Below are positions 51,522-60,694 of a stretch of DNA of 64,000 nucleotides, piece by piece. Origin of the DNA: Roseivivax sediminis (GTDB lineage: Bacteria; Pseudomonadota; Alphaproteobacteria; Rhodobacterales; Rhodobacteraceae); NCBI RefSeq assembly GCF_900112685.1, contig NZ_FOMS01000014.1, forward strand, positions 1-64,000, written 5' to 3'. The position numbers and the translations under genes are program-made. Below the pieces are notes generated by a model. That model was not told the DNA's origin. It saw nothing but the letters and a program-made list of their open reading frames with translations, and made no database searches. The stretch's first letter is position 1. Every line of letters begins with the position of its first letter.

Positions 51522-51939
51522 GCTTCGCCACGGAGGAGAGTGACACTTGTGCTTTGCGCACGGGTGACATTATCGATTTGCGTGAAGGCTCAAGGGTCCG
51601 ATAATGTGTGTTATGTGAACTTTTATCATATTGGTTGCACGGCACTTTGGGTAACAAATGCTCAAAAGCCTGCCTACACTGACCGGACGATATTTCCCGC
51701 ACGGCGATTATAAACGCATCAAGATATTGATTTTAATGCCTTTAAAAAATCCTTGCGAAACTCCGAATCCTCTGTAACGTCAAGGCGAGCGCTCAACAGC
51801 GAGCGCAGCCAGATCCCGCCCGAGCCTGAGTGCGGGATTCCTGTCTCCCCAAAAAATCAATCTGACACGACCCAAACGCCGCGACTCCGTTCGGAATCTG
51901 GCGTGGTCCTTGCTGTCAAAGCCCGAGAGGATTCCGAGA
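51522..51939. other. Upstream region of the hyuAB operon
   Basis: 418 bases with no gene. 51560-51770 is AT-richer and likely holds the hyuA promoter (for example TTGATTTTAATGCCTTTAAA around 51730-51750). No convincing operator was seen. Confidence 0.4.
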
Positions 51940-54012
51940 ATGCCCATGGATGGAAACGTAGTGCAATCATCGGCCGAAAAGCCGAATGTGCGAATGGCGA
52001 TCGACGTGGGCGGCACGTTCACCGACATCTTCGTTCTGGGGGGCGACGGCATCCAGAAAGTTGCCAAGGTGCCCAGCACCGCCAACCCGATCGACGCGGT
52101 CATGAACGGGGCCGAGGCGGTGGGCGTGAACTGGGCCGACGTGGAGCTGTTCACCCACGGCACCACCACCGCGACGAACGCCCTCATCACCCGGAACTTC
52201 AAGCCCGCCGCGATGGTCACCACCAAGGGCTTCCGCGACGTACTCGAGATCGGCCGGGGCACCCGCGAGGATCCGTGGGACGCCTACAAGGAAGGCACTC
52301 CGCCCTATGTCCGCCGTCGGGACCGCTTCGCCGTGGCCGAGCGCATCAACTACCGAGGCGAGATCGTCGAGCCGCTGGACGAGGAAGCCGCCCGGGAGGT
52401 CGCCCGTATCCTGAAGAAGCGCAATGTCAGCGCGGTCGCGGTCTGCTTCATCAACGCCTATATCAACGGTGCGCATGAACTGCGCATGGCCGAGATCCTC
52501 GCAGAGGTGCTGGGTCCCGACGTGGCCATCACCACTTCGCACGAGACCCATCCCGAGATCTTCGAGGATGACCGCTTCTCGACCACCGTGGCCAACACCA
52601 TCCTCGCCCCGATCATCCGGCCCTATGCCCGCGACCTGGCCCAACGCACCAGCGACGCCGGTTATGCCTCCGACGTGCTGCTGTTTCATTCCGGCGGCGG
52701 GGTGATGACCCCGGCCTCGGCCGAGAATTACGCCGCGCGGCTTGCTGCGTCGGGCATCGCGGCAGGTGCCATTGCCAGCAAGTATTTCGCCGGGCTCTGC
52801 GGCTATGACAACGCTATCGGGCTCGACATGGGCGGCACCTCCGCCGATATCTCGCTGGCGGAGAACGGCGCCCTGCGCATGACCGACAAGTGGGAGGTCG
52901 ACTGGGGCCACCCGATATGCTTCCCCTCGATCGAGGTGCTGACCATCGGCGCCGGCGGCGGCTCCATCTCCTGGCTCGACAAGGCCGGATCGCTGCGCAA
53001 CGGCCCGCACTCCGCAGGCTCCGTTCCCGGCCCGGCCTGCTACAATAGCGGCGGCACCGAGGCGACGAACACCGATGCCAACATCATCCTCGGCCGGGTC
53101 GGCACCGCGCTGGTGGGTGGCAAGAAGAAGTTGGACCGCGAGGCCGCGGTGACGGCCATGGGCAAGATTGGCGATGCGCTGGGGCTGGATGTCGTGCAGG
53201 CCTCGCTGGCGACGCTGAGGGTGGCCAATGCCAACATGGCCGACGCGGTGCGCCTGATCTCGATCGCGCGGGGCCACGACCCGAGGGATTTCGTGCTGGT
53301 CGCCTTTGGCGGTGCAGGCCCCCTCCATGGCGCCGATATCGCGCGGGAGCTGAATATCCCCGCCGTGGTGGTGCCGCCAAACCCCGGCGTGACCTCCGCC
53401 GTCGGCTGCATGCTGGTCGATGTGCAGCATGACGTGACCAGGATGTTCTTCGCCGATGCCTCCGAAGTCGACCCGGCAAAGCTGGAGACCGCCTTCGGCG
53501 AGATCGAGGTCGAAGGGCGCGAGCGCCTTCTGAAGGACGGCGTGCGCGAAGAGGACATGACCTTCCAGCGGCTGGTCGACATGCGCTACCGCGGCCAGTG
53601 GCGATCGCTCGCGGTGCCGCTGCCGGGCACCGTCACCTCGATGGACGAGGCCATCGCGATCTTCCATGACGAGTACGAGAAGGCGCACAATTTCCGGCGC
53701 GAGGATTTCCCGGTCGAGGTCTACCGCCTGACCGTACGCGCCATCGGCGTCACGCCGAAACCGTCCTTCCCCAGGATCGAGATCGGAGAGGCTCCCGGGG
53801 CGAGCCCCAAGGGCACGCGGGAAGTGTGGTTCCATGGCCATGACAGCGCGCTGCCGACCAACCTCTACGACCGCGACGACCTGCCCGTCGGAGTCACCAT
53901 CGAGGGACCCGCGATCATCGACCAGCTCGATTCCACCACGGTCGTTCCGCCCAACGCTACCGCCGAAATCGACGAGTGGTTGAACATCCAGATCAAGCTT
54001 GGCGCCGAATAG
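51940..54012 (+). CDS. hyuA: Hydantoinase/oxoprolinase A subunit
   Basis: A 690-residue HyuA-type protein: N-terminal VRMAIDVGGTFTDIFVLGGD, FTHGTTTATNALITRNFKPA (the Hydant_A_N phosphate loop), and the Hydantoinase_A core DNAIGLDMGGTSADISLAEN with IEVLTIGAGGGSISWLDKAG and GPACYNSGG. The subunit uses ATP to open a cyclic imide such as N-methylhydantoin or 5-oxoproline, or to carboxylate a ketone (acetophenone carboxylase relatives). Substrate cannot be told from sequence. ATG 51940 has AGAGGA 8 bases upstream. Followed by hyuB after 36 bases. Confidence 0.9.
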   Translation: MPMDGNVVQSSAEKPNVRMAIDVGGTFTDIFVLGGDGIQKVAKVPSTANPIDAVMNGAEAVGVNWADVELFTHGTTTATNALITRNFKPAAMVTTKGFRDVLEIGRGTREDPWDAYKEGTPPYVRRRDRFAVAERINYRGEIVEPLDEEAAREVARILKKRNVSAVAVCFINAYINGAHELRMAEILAEVLGPDVAITTSHETHPEIFEDDRFSTTVANTILAPIIRPYARDLAQRTSDAGYASDVLLFHSGGGVMTPASAENYAARLAASGIAAGAIASKYFAGLCGYDNAIGLDMGGTSADISLAENGALRMTDKWEVDWGHPICFPSIEVLTIGAGGGSISWLDKAGSLRNGPHSAGSVPGPACYNSGGTEATNTDANIILGRVGTALVGGKKKLDREAAVTAMGKIGDALGLDVVQASLATLRVANANMADAVRLISIARGHDPRDFVLVAFGGAGPLHGADIARELNIPAVVVPPNPGVTSAVGCMLVDVQHDVTRMFFADASEVDPAKLETAFGEIEVEGRERLLKDGVREEDMTFQRLVDMRYRGQWRSLAVPLPGTVTSMDEAIAIFHDEYEKAHNFRREDFPVEVYRLTVRAIGVTPKPSFPRIEIGEAPGASPKGTREVWFHGHDSALPTNLYDRDDLPVGVTIEGPAIIDQLDSTTVVPPNATAEIDEWLNIQIKLGAE

Positions 54013-54048
54013 CAGCCGCTGATCCCAGACAGTGAAAAGGATACGACC

Positions 54049-56133
54049 ATGAAAGACCTGACCGCCTGTTCCGGGCTCTCCGACAAGGGCATCCAGAGCC
54101 CCCCTGCCCCCGAGGACCGCCTGACCGAGTTCAACACCAGCCTCGACCCGATCACCTTCGAGGTCCTGCGCAACGCCTTCGTCAACATCGTCGACCAGAT
54201 GGCCGAGCAGCTGCTGCGGACCTGCTATTCCTTCGTGATCTACTGCCGCGACTTCTCGTCCGGTCTGTGCGATCCGCAGGGCAACCTTGTGATGCAGGGC
54301 ACGGGCGACATCGCCGCCCACGTCGGCACGCTGCACTATACCTGCAAGGCGATCATCGAGGAGTTCGGCGATGACATCCATCCCGGCGACGTGTTCATCG
54401 TCAATGACCCGTTCCGGGGCGGCAGCCACTTCAACGACACGCGGATCGTCCGCCCGATGTTCTACAAGGGCGAGCTGATCGGCTATTCGCAGGCCAATGG
54501 CCATTGGGCCGATGTGGGCGGCGCGGCGCCCGGCTCGTTCAACATCACAGCGCTCGATCACATGGGCGAAGGGCTGCGCATCACCCCCGTGCGGGTCTGG
54601 AGCAAGGGCGTCTGGCTGGCCGATGTGGCCAAGCTGATGGCCGCGAACACCCGCAACCCGGGTGACGTGATCGGCGACATGCAGGCGCAGGCCGAGGCGA
54701 CCGCCGTGTCGGAACGCGAAATCGTCCGGCTGTGCGACAAGTACGGAGTCGAGACGATCAAGGCGGCCTTCCAGGAAGTGCAGGATTACGTCGAGGTGTT
54801 GACCCGCACCCGCCTGGCAGAGTTGCCCGACGGCACTTGGTACGCCGAAGATTACATCGACCAGGATCCCAAGCTCGGCGAGGGCATGATCCCGATCAAG
54901 ATCAAGCTGACGATCGATGGCAATCACGCCCACTACGACCTGTCGGGCTCGCACCCGCAGATCTCGACCTTTCTCAACGCGGCCTATGGCGGCTCCTTCG
55001 CGGGAGTCGTGGCGGGCACCAAGTACCAGTTCCCTGACCTGCCGCTGAACTCCGGCCTCTACCGGGCGGTGACCGTCGACGTGGGCGAGCCGGGAACGGT
55101 GGTGAACGCGCAATGGCCTAGCCCAAGCGCGGGGTTCTGTTCCGGCCCGTTCGAGAAGCTGATGAACTCGGTCTTCGGCATGTGGGCCGATATCCTGCCT
55201 GATCGGACCATGGGCTGCGCCTTCAATCTCGAATACCTGCTGGTCGGGGGCCGCGACACGCGGATCGAGGAGAAGCCCTATTTCATGTGGTATGACTGGA
55301 TGGCCGGTGGATGGGGTGGCCGCAACGGGCGCGACGGCTTCAACGCCACCGCCCCGGTCTTCGGGGCGCAATACGGCATCCAGCCGCTCGAGGGCCAGGA
55401 ACGGCTGGCGCCGGTCATCACCGAATGCCACGACTTCGTGCAGGACTCCGCCGGGCCGGGGGAATCCCGTGGCGGGCTGGGCGCGCAGAAAGGCGGCGCC
55501 GTGTTCGAGGGCGAACGGATCGTGATGTCCTATTGCTGCGACCGCGAACGCTCGGTGACATGGGGCATGTGGGGCGGACTGCCTTCCATCCCGCACGGCG
55601 TCTGGCTCAACAAGGGCACCGAGAAGGAGCGCTATCTCGGCTCGATCTTCTCGAACATGCCTCTGGAGGTGAACGACGTGTTCACCCGCCCCTCGGCCGG
55701 AGGCGGCGGCGTGGGCGATCCGCTCATGCGTGATGCGCAGGCTGTCTGCGAGGACGTGGCGGATGAATACGTCAGCGTAGAGCGTGCCCTGATCGACTAC
55801 GGCGTCGTCATCAAGGTGATCGACAGGGACCTTGCCGAATACGAAGTCGACGAAGAGGCGACCCGGGCGGCGCGAACGCGGATCGCCACGGAGCGGGCCG
55901 GATGGCTGGACGCGGATCCCGAAGCCGTGGCCGCGCGCTACCGTGCGGGCGAAATCAAGGACATGGACTGCATCCGCCAGTATGGCGTGATCCTCGACTG
56001 GGGCGACGGCACGCTTCTGGCCAACACCACCAGCCAGTTCCGCGAGATGCTCAAGCGCCGGACCCTGCCCTATTGGGGCAAGACGCTCGCCGCGCTGAGC
56101 GACGAAGCCAGGGAGCGCTACAAGGCGGCATGA
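54049..56133 (+). CDS. hyuB: Hydantoinase/oxoprolinase B subunit
   Basis: A 694-residue Hydantoinase_B protein: LDPITFEVLRNAFVNIVDQM near the start, SFVIYCRDFSSGLCDPQGNL, FIVNDPFRGGSHFNDTRIVR (the NDPYxGGTHLxD signature), VGGAAPGSFNITALDHMGEG and the late TRPSAGGGGVGDPLMRDAQA. It forms the heteromer with HyuA. Length is longer than many HyuB (~570), near acetophenone carboxylase/APC-type subunits. AAGGA precedes the ATG. Its product or substrate is probably what the downstream AmiC/AmiR system senses. Confidence 0.9.
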   Translation: MKDLTACSGLSDKGIQSPPAPEDRLTEFNTSLDPITFEVLRNAFVNIVDQMAEQLLRTCYSFVIYCRDFSSGLCDPQGNLVMQGTGDIAAHVGTLHYTCKAIIEEFGDDIHPGDVFIVNDPFRGGSHFNDTRIVRPMFYKGELIGYSQANGHWADVGGAAPGSFNITALDHMGEGLRITPVRVWSKGVWLADVAKLMAANTRNPGDVIGDMQAQAEATAVSEREIVRLCDKYGVETIKAAFQEVQDYVEVLTRTRLAELPDGTWYAEDYIDQDPKLGEGMIPIKIKLTIDGNHAHYDLSGSHPQISTFLNAAYGGSFAGVVAGTKYQFPDLPLNSGLYRAVTVDVGEPGTVVNAQWPSPSAGFCSGPFEKLMNSVFGMWADILPDRTMGCAFNLEYLLVGGRDTRIEEKPYFMWYDWMAGGWGGRNGRDGFNATAPVFGAQYGIQPLEGQERLAPVITECHDFVQDSAGPGESRGGLGAQKGGAVFEGERIVMSYCCDRERSVTWGMWGGLPSIPHGVWLNKGTEKERYLGSIFSNMPLEVNDVFTRPSAGGGGVGDPLMRDAQAVCEDVADEYVSVERALIDYGVVIKVIDRDLAEYEVDEEATRAARTRIATERAGWLDADPEAVAARYRAGEIKDMDCIRQYGVILDWGDGTLLANTTSQFREMLKRRTLPYWGKTLAALSDEARERYKAA

Positions 56134-56395
56134 TCCGAACGCGGCGGGGCGGCGCAGATCCTGTGTCGTCCCGCGGCAAATGTCCCTTCGGGATGAATTC
56201 GGCAAAGCCAATTCCACTGACGGGACTTGAATGGAACATTCGCGCTTTTCATACATCGGGATACCTGAACTCCGCTCCCGACCTGCGATCCGACCATGCC
56301 GGACAATCGGGTAGGCCAGTCACCAGGCTCGCCCTGTCCGCGGCAGCCCGCCCCCCGTACTACCGGCAGACACTCAGCATTGCAGAGGGCCAAGT

Positions 56396-57562
56396 TTGAA
56401 GAAATCCAAGTCAAAATTCCGCATTGGTGTCCTGCACTCGGTGACCGGCGTGACCGCAAGTACCGAACGGCTGATGCTCACGGCGCTGAAATTCGCGGTC
56501 TCCGAGATAAACGCCGCCGGCGGCATTGAGGGCGAAGAGCTGCAGATCGTGCATTTCGACCCCGGCTCCGACGTCGTCTATTACCGCTTTCTCGCCGACG
56601 AGCTGATCTCCAAGCACGGGGTGCGCCTGATCTTCGGCGCCTACCGCTCCAGCACCCGGATGGCGGTGAAATCCGTGGTCGAACACAAGAACGGCCTGCT
56701 GTTCTACCCTACCCAGTACGAGGGCTTCGAATATTCCCCGAACGTGATCTATGGCGGGGCCGTGGCCAACCAGAATTCCAGCCAGATGGCGGAATTCATC
56801 GCCGAGACCGCAGGCCCCCGCATCGCCATCATCGGCTCGGATTACATCTGGCCACGCGTCGCCTCCCGCACCATGGCCGAGCAGGTCTGCCCCGACGACC
56901 AGCCCCCCCTGACCGATTTCTTCGTCAAGCTGGACGCGCCCCGGGATGAATTCGACAATTACCTCCGGGAAATCCTGAAAACCTCGCCCGACGGCATCTA
57001 TTGCAACCTCGTCGGCCCCTCGATCACGCATTTCTACCAGGCCTACCGCGCCATGGGGCTGGATCCGGCAAAGCTGCCGATCTTCAGCCTCACCACCTCA
57101 GAGACGGATATCTCGATGATGGGCTTTGACGCAGGCGAAGGTCATTTCACCGCCGCCCCCTATTTCCAGTCGCTGGACAATGCCCGCAACCGGCAGGTTC
57201 TGGGCGATTTCTACGACTGGCTGGGGCAGAGAACCCCCACGAACCTGGTCTGGGAAGCGACCTATTCCCAGGTGCACCTGGCCGCAAAGGCGATGCAGGC
57301 CTGCGGCACTGATGATCCTCACCAGGTGCGCGAGGCGCTGATGGGCGCCACGTTCGATGCCCCGCAGGGCCGGATCAAGATCGATGCCGATAACGGCCAT
57401 ACCTATCTCTGGCCCCGGATCGGCAGGATCAACGCAAGCGGCCAGTTCGACGTGATCCGCGAATCCGTCAGCGCCGTGAAACCCGACCCCTATTCACCCT
57501 TCGTGCACGAAAAGACATGGGTGATGCGGGAGCCGGCCCTGCTGTCAGGGAGCAAGAATTGA
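56396..57562 (+). CDS. AmiC-like amide-binding negative regulator
   Basis: A 388-residue periplasmic-binding-fold protein without a signal peptide, as expected for AmiC. It opens FRIGVLHSVTGVTASTERLM, then LQIVHFDPGSDVVYYRFLAD, FGAYRSSTRMAVKSVVEHKN and GLLFYPTQYEGFEYSPNVIY (the YPxQYEG amide/urea site), RIAIIGSDYIWPRVASRTMA, and AGEGHFTAAPYFQSL. AmiC binds AmiR and releases it when the amide ligand binds. It starts at TTG 56396 with GAGGG upstream. Four bases separate it from the AmiR gene. Confidence 0.85.
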   Translation: MKKSKSKFRIGVLHSVTGVTASTERLMLTALKFAVSEINAAGGIEGEELQIVHFDPGSDVVYYRFLADELISKHGVRLIFGAYRSSTRMAVKSVVEHKNGLLFYPTQYEGFEYSPNVIYGGAVANQNSSQMAEFIAETAGPRIAIIGSDYIWPRVASRTMAEQVCPDDQPPLTDFFVKLDAPRDEFDNYLREILKTSPDGIYCNLVGPSITHFYQAYRAMGLDPAKLPIFSLTTSETDISMMGFDAGEGHFTAAPYFQSLDNARNRQVLGDFYDWLGQRTPTNLVWEATYSQVHLAAKAMQACGTDDPHQVREALMGATFDAPQGRIKIDADNGHTYLWPRIGRINASGQFDVIRESVSAVKPDPYSPFVHEKTWVMREPALLSGSKN

Positions 57563-57566
57563 GCCG

Positions 57567-58172
57567 ATGGCCGCGCCGGATAGACCAAGCAAGCCGATAC
57601 GGGAATTGGTCCAGAGCTTTCGGAGCTTGCGGATCCACCTTCTGGTGCCCCCCGGGGGCGAGGCCAACGAGTTGATCCAGCACCTGCGCCGCATGGGCTG
57701 TTCGGCCGTCACCTCCTGGCCGCCGCCGCCACAGGCAGAGATCGACGCCGATGTGGTCTTCATCTCCATCCGTCACCTGATCGAGGATCCGCCCCCCTTC
57801 GACTGGAATGTCGAGGACCCCTCCGCCGCGCTGATCGCCATCGCCGATTACGAGAACCCGCTGATGGTCGAGAAGACGCTGTCGATAAATGCACAATCCA
57901 TCATCACCATGCCCCTGCGGACCTTCGGGGTGCTGATGGAAGTGCTGCTGAGCGTCGCCAATTTCAAGCGCGAGCAGGAACGCCGAGCCCACATCAGGCG
58001 GCTGGAGGAGAAAGTGCGATTCAGCGACAAGATCGAGAAAGCCAAGGCGATCGTCGCCAGGCAACATGGCGTCAACCGGGACGAAGGCTACACGCTCCTG
58101 CGGCAATTCGCGATGCGAAAGCGCGTGACCATAGCCGAGATCGTCGAGGAGCTGATCGCCGGCGCGGAGTGA
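57567..58172 (+). CDS. AmiR-like ANTAR-domain antiterminator
   Basis: A 201-residue protein. Residues ~1-125 form a pseudo-receiver without the usual phosphoacceptor triad (LRIHLLVPPGGEANELIQHL, DVVFISIRHLIED). A coiled coil follows (FKREQERRAHIRRLEEKVRF), then the C-terminal ANTAR domain KIEKAKAIVARQHGVNRDEG, YTLLRQFAMRKRVTIAEIVE. ANTAR proteins bind paired RNA hairpins and stop terminators forming. The likely target is the leader at 58390-58579 before the transporter operon. Confidence 0.88.
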   Translation: MAAPDRPSKPIRELVQSFRSLRIHLLVPPGGEANELIQHLRRMGCSAVTSWPPPPQAEIDADVVFISIRHLIEDPPPFDWNVEDPSAALIAIADYENPLMVEKTLSINAQSIITMPLRTFGVLMEVLLSVANFKREQERRAHIRRLEEKVRFSDKIEKAKAIVARQHGVNRDEGYTLLRQFAMRKRVTIAEIVEELIAGAE

Positions 58173-58360
58173 GATGATGCGCATTGGCACAGAGAAGGAG
58201 GACAGGACGAAAGATGAAGCCCGGCATGCCGGGCGGCGTGCCCCTGACACGGTTCCGAAACCGAACCCGAACGAGACGCGAGAAACGATGAATAAACCGT
58301 CACTTTCGGAGATTTCTCGTCGAGAAACAGCCCCGGACCAAGATTGAGAGCACCCTTTTC

Positions 58361-58388
58361 TTGACTGGCTTCAACCAGCGAATCTAGC
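58361..58388 (+). promoter_or_regulatory. Candidate promoter of the urt-type operon leader
   Basis: TTGACT (58361-58366), a 16-base spacer, then TCTAGC (58383-58388) is a passable sigma-70 match. It would give a ~185-base leader containing two hairpins. Confidence 0.35.
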
Positions 58389-58398
58389 TTGTCCCGAA

Positions 58399-58450
58399 TG
58401 CGGCAACAGCGCCGCACCTGCGCCTTCTGGGAGACAACCCGAAAAGGCGC
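58399..58450 (+). promoter_or_regulatory. Two tandem hexaloop hairpins, candidate ANTAR target
   Basis: Hairpin 1 is TGCGGC-AACAGC-GCCGCA (58399-58416), a perfect 6-bp stem. Hairpin 2 is GCGCCTT...AAGGCGC (58420-58450) with an inner GGG-AGACAA-CCC. Both loops have six bases and start with A, as ANTAR targets do, but the usual G at loop position 4 is not present. They lie between the AmiR gene and its predicted target operon. Confidence 0.45.
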
Positions 58451-58579
58451 CTATCCGGAAAACGAACGCATATGCGCGCTATCGCTCGCCGCGTCCAGCA
58501 ACCGGAAAATCCACAAAAGCAAAACATGATTGGCTCAATTCGGCTCCCGCCATTTGAGTCCACAGGAGAGGACTGTCCA

Positions 58580-59779
58580 ATGAAATTCAGCAGAAGAAAC
58601 TTCATGAAAGCTGCCAGTGGTGCCCTGGCCTATGCCAGCGCCCCCAGCATTCTCGCCACCGCCGGTATCGCACAGGAAAAGCCGATCGTGATCGGCAACA
58701 TTCTCGATCAGACCGGGGGCCTGAACATCTACAGCCTGCAGCAGATCAAGACGACGGCCATGGCCGTGGACGAGATCAACGCCGCCGGCGGCGTGGTCGG
58801 ACGGCCCCTGGAACTGGTGTTCTACGATTCCCAGTCGAACAACCAACTCAACGCGCAATACATGACCGAGGCGCTGGTCCGGGACGAGGCCGTCGTCGTG
58901 CATGGCGGCGTCACGTCCTCGGCGCGCGAGGTGATGCGTCCCATCGTCAGCAAGTTCGGCGGGCTCTATTTCTACAACTCGATGTACGAGGGCGGGGTCT
59001 GCGATCCCCGCCATGTCTGCCCGGCGATGGTGCCTTCGCAGCAACTCAAGCCACTGGTGCCGCACGTGGTGCAGAACATGGGCAAGCGTGCCTATGTGCT
59101 GGGCGCCGACTACCTCTACCCCCACACGATGGGCGAATGGATCAAGAGATACACGGAGGAAGCCGGCGGCGAGGTGATCCAGACCGAGTTCTTCCCGCTC
59201 GACGTGTCAAACTTTGCCTCCGCCATCACCCGCATCCAGGCCGAAAAGCCCGACGTGGTGTGGTCCGTCCTGGTCGGCAACGCCCATAACGCCTTCTACC
59301 GCCAGTACGAGGCGACCGTGGGCAAGGACACGATTCCGCTTGCGTCCTGCATGTTCGGAATCGGGCGCGAACAGACCTATCTCAGCGCCGACGAATCCGC
59401 CGGCATCGTCAACGCCACCTCCTTCCATGATGGGCTGGAAACCGAGGCGGCGCGGGTCTTCCTCAAGAATTTCAGGGCCTATACCGGCGACGAGTCCTAC
59501 GTGGGCGATTATGGCGAGTTGGGCTACCGGGGCGTGAAACTCTGGGCCCTGGCGGCGGAAAAGGCCGGCGATCCATCCGCCGATGCGGTGATCGAAGCCC
59601 TGCCGGGCACCAGCTTCGACGCGCCGGGCGGCAAGGTCACGATCGACGGTCAGACCAATCATGCCGTGATGGATATCCACCTGATCCGCGCGAACCGCGA
59701 ACAGGGCTGGGATCACCTCGGCACAACCGAGCAGCTGGAACCGGTCGATACGCAGGCGGTCTGCAGCCTCGGCAGCTAA
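58580..59779 (+). CDS. Urea/short-chain amide ABC transporter substrate-binding protein (UrtA-like)
   Basis: A 399-residue Tat-type exported protein (FSRRNFMKAASGALAYASAP). The mature part opens KPIVIGNILDQTGGLNIYSL, then VDEINAAGGVVGRPLELVFY, YFYNSMYEGGVCDPRHVCPA, LGADYLYPHTMGEWIKRYTE and GDYGELGYRGVKLWALAAEK, in line with UrtA/FmdD-type binding proteins. The ligand could be urea, formamide, an amide or a hydantoin-related compound; context with hyuAB favours the latter two. AGGAGAGG is 8 bases before ATG 58580. Confidence 0.85.
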   Translation: MKFSRRNFMKAASGALAYASAPSILATAGIAQEKPIVIGNILDQTGGLNIYSLQQIKTTAMAVDEINAAGGVVGRPLELVFYDSQSNNQLNAQYMTEALVRDEAVVVHGGVTSSAREVMRPIVSKFGGLYFYNSMYEGGVCDPRHVCPAMVPSQQLKPLVPHVVQNMGKRAYVLGADYLYPHTMGEWIKRYTEEAGGEVIQTEFFPLDVSNFASAITRIQAEKPDVVWSVLVGNAHNAFYRQYEATVGKDTIPLASCMFGIGREQTYLSADESAGIVNATSFHDGLETEAARVFLKNFRAYTGDESYVGDYGELGYRGVKLWALAAEKAGDPSADAVIEALPGTSFDAPGGKVTIDGQTNHAVMDIHLIRANREQGWDHLGTTEQLEPVDTQAVCSLGS

Positions 59780-59833
59780 CTCCAACCCGTCAGGCGGCGT
59801 GTCCAAGCTCGCGCCGCCCGCGAGGAGCGCACC

Positions 59834-60694
59834 ATGTATGACGCGATAATATTCCTCTACCAGATCCTGTTCTCGATCAGCCTGTTCATCCTGATCAGTA
59901 CGGGCCTGGCGGTGATCTTCGGCATGATGAAGGTCATCAACCTCGCGCAGGGGGAGTTCATCATGCTCGGCGCGTATTTCGCGCTGTTGGGCGAAGTGAT
60001 CGGACTTCCCTTCATCCTGTCGGTCGTGCTGGCGATGGTCGGCGTGGGCCTCTTCGGCGTGCTGGTCGAACGGCTGCTGATCCGGTTTCTCTACGGACGC
60101 CTCACGGACACGCTGCTGGCGACATGGGGCCTCAGCCTGCTGATGATCGGCGCCGTGACCACGTTCCTCGGCCCACAGGTCGCGGGCGTCAGCGTCGAGA
60201 CCGGGCGCATCGCCGTCGGTGAGGTCTACTCGATTTCGGTCTATAACCTCTACATTATCCTCGTGGCCTTCGCCGCCCTTGCGAGTTGCTGGGCGCTCTG
60301 GCGATACACGACGTTCGGAATGATCGCCCGGGCGGTCATGGCCAATCCCGGCATGACCTCCGCCCTCGGTGTCGACTGCCACAGGTACTACATGCTCACA
60401 TTCGGGATCGGCTCTGCCATCTCCGGCCTCGCCGGGGCAATGCTGGCGCCCATCGTCGGCACCCAGCCGACGATGGGCGGACTCTACGTAGCGCAGGCCT
60501 TCGTATCCGTGATCACCGGCGGCGAGCTGCCCTTTCTCGGCACGCTTCTGGCCGGCGGGCTGTTCGGCACGACCAATGGCGTCCTCTCTTATGCCTATTC
60601 CCAGGTGATTGGCGAGATTGGCGTTTTCCTGATCGCAATCGTGCTCTTGCGGTTCCTCCCGCACGGGATGACATCGCAGAAAGGACGTTCCTGA
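59834..60694 (+). CDS. Branched-chain/urea-type ABC permease (UrtB-like)
   Basis: A 286-residue LivH-type permease with ~8 helices: LILISTGLAVIFGMMKVINL, AQGEFIMLGAYFALLGEVIG, the EAA-like RAVMANPGMTSALGVDC loop, and TPIVGTQPTMGGLYVAQAF-like late segment ending VLLRFLPHGMT. GAGGAG precedes the ATG. Its stop overlaps the next ATG (TGATG). Confidence 0.9.
   Translation: MYDAIIFLYQILFSISLFILISTGLAVIFGMMKVINLAQGEFIMLGAYFALLGEVIGLPFILSVVLAMVGVGLFGVLVERLLIRFLYGRLTDTLLATWGLSLLMIGAVTTFLGPQVAGVSVETGRIAVGEVYSISVYNLYIILVAFAALASCWALWRYTTFGMIARAVMANPGMTSALGVDCHRYYMLTFGIGSAISGLAGAMLAPIVGTQPTMGGLYVAQAFVSVITGGELPFLGTLLAGGLFGTTNGVLSYAYSQVIGEIGVFLIAIVLLRFLPHGMTSQKGRS

Noticed and set aside
51967-56256. A 1429-codon open frame on the minus strand antisense to hyuA and hyuB
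   Set aside because: It is the complementary shadow of two clearly conserved genes in high-GC DNA, with no domain match and no ribosome binding site.
59207-60664. A 485-codon minus-strand frame over the transporter genes
   Set aside because: Shadow of the UrtA-like and UrtB-like genes, low-complexity acidic product.
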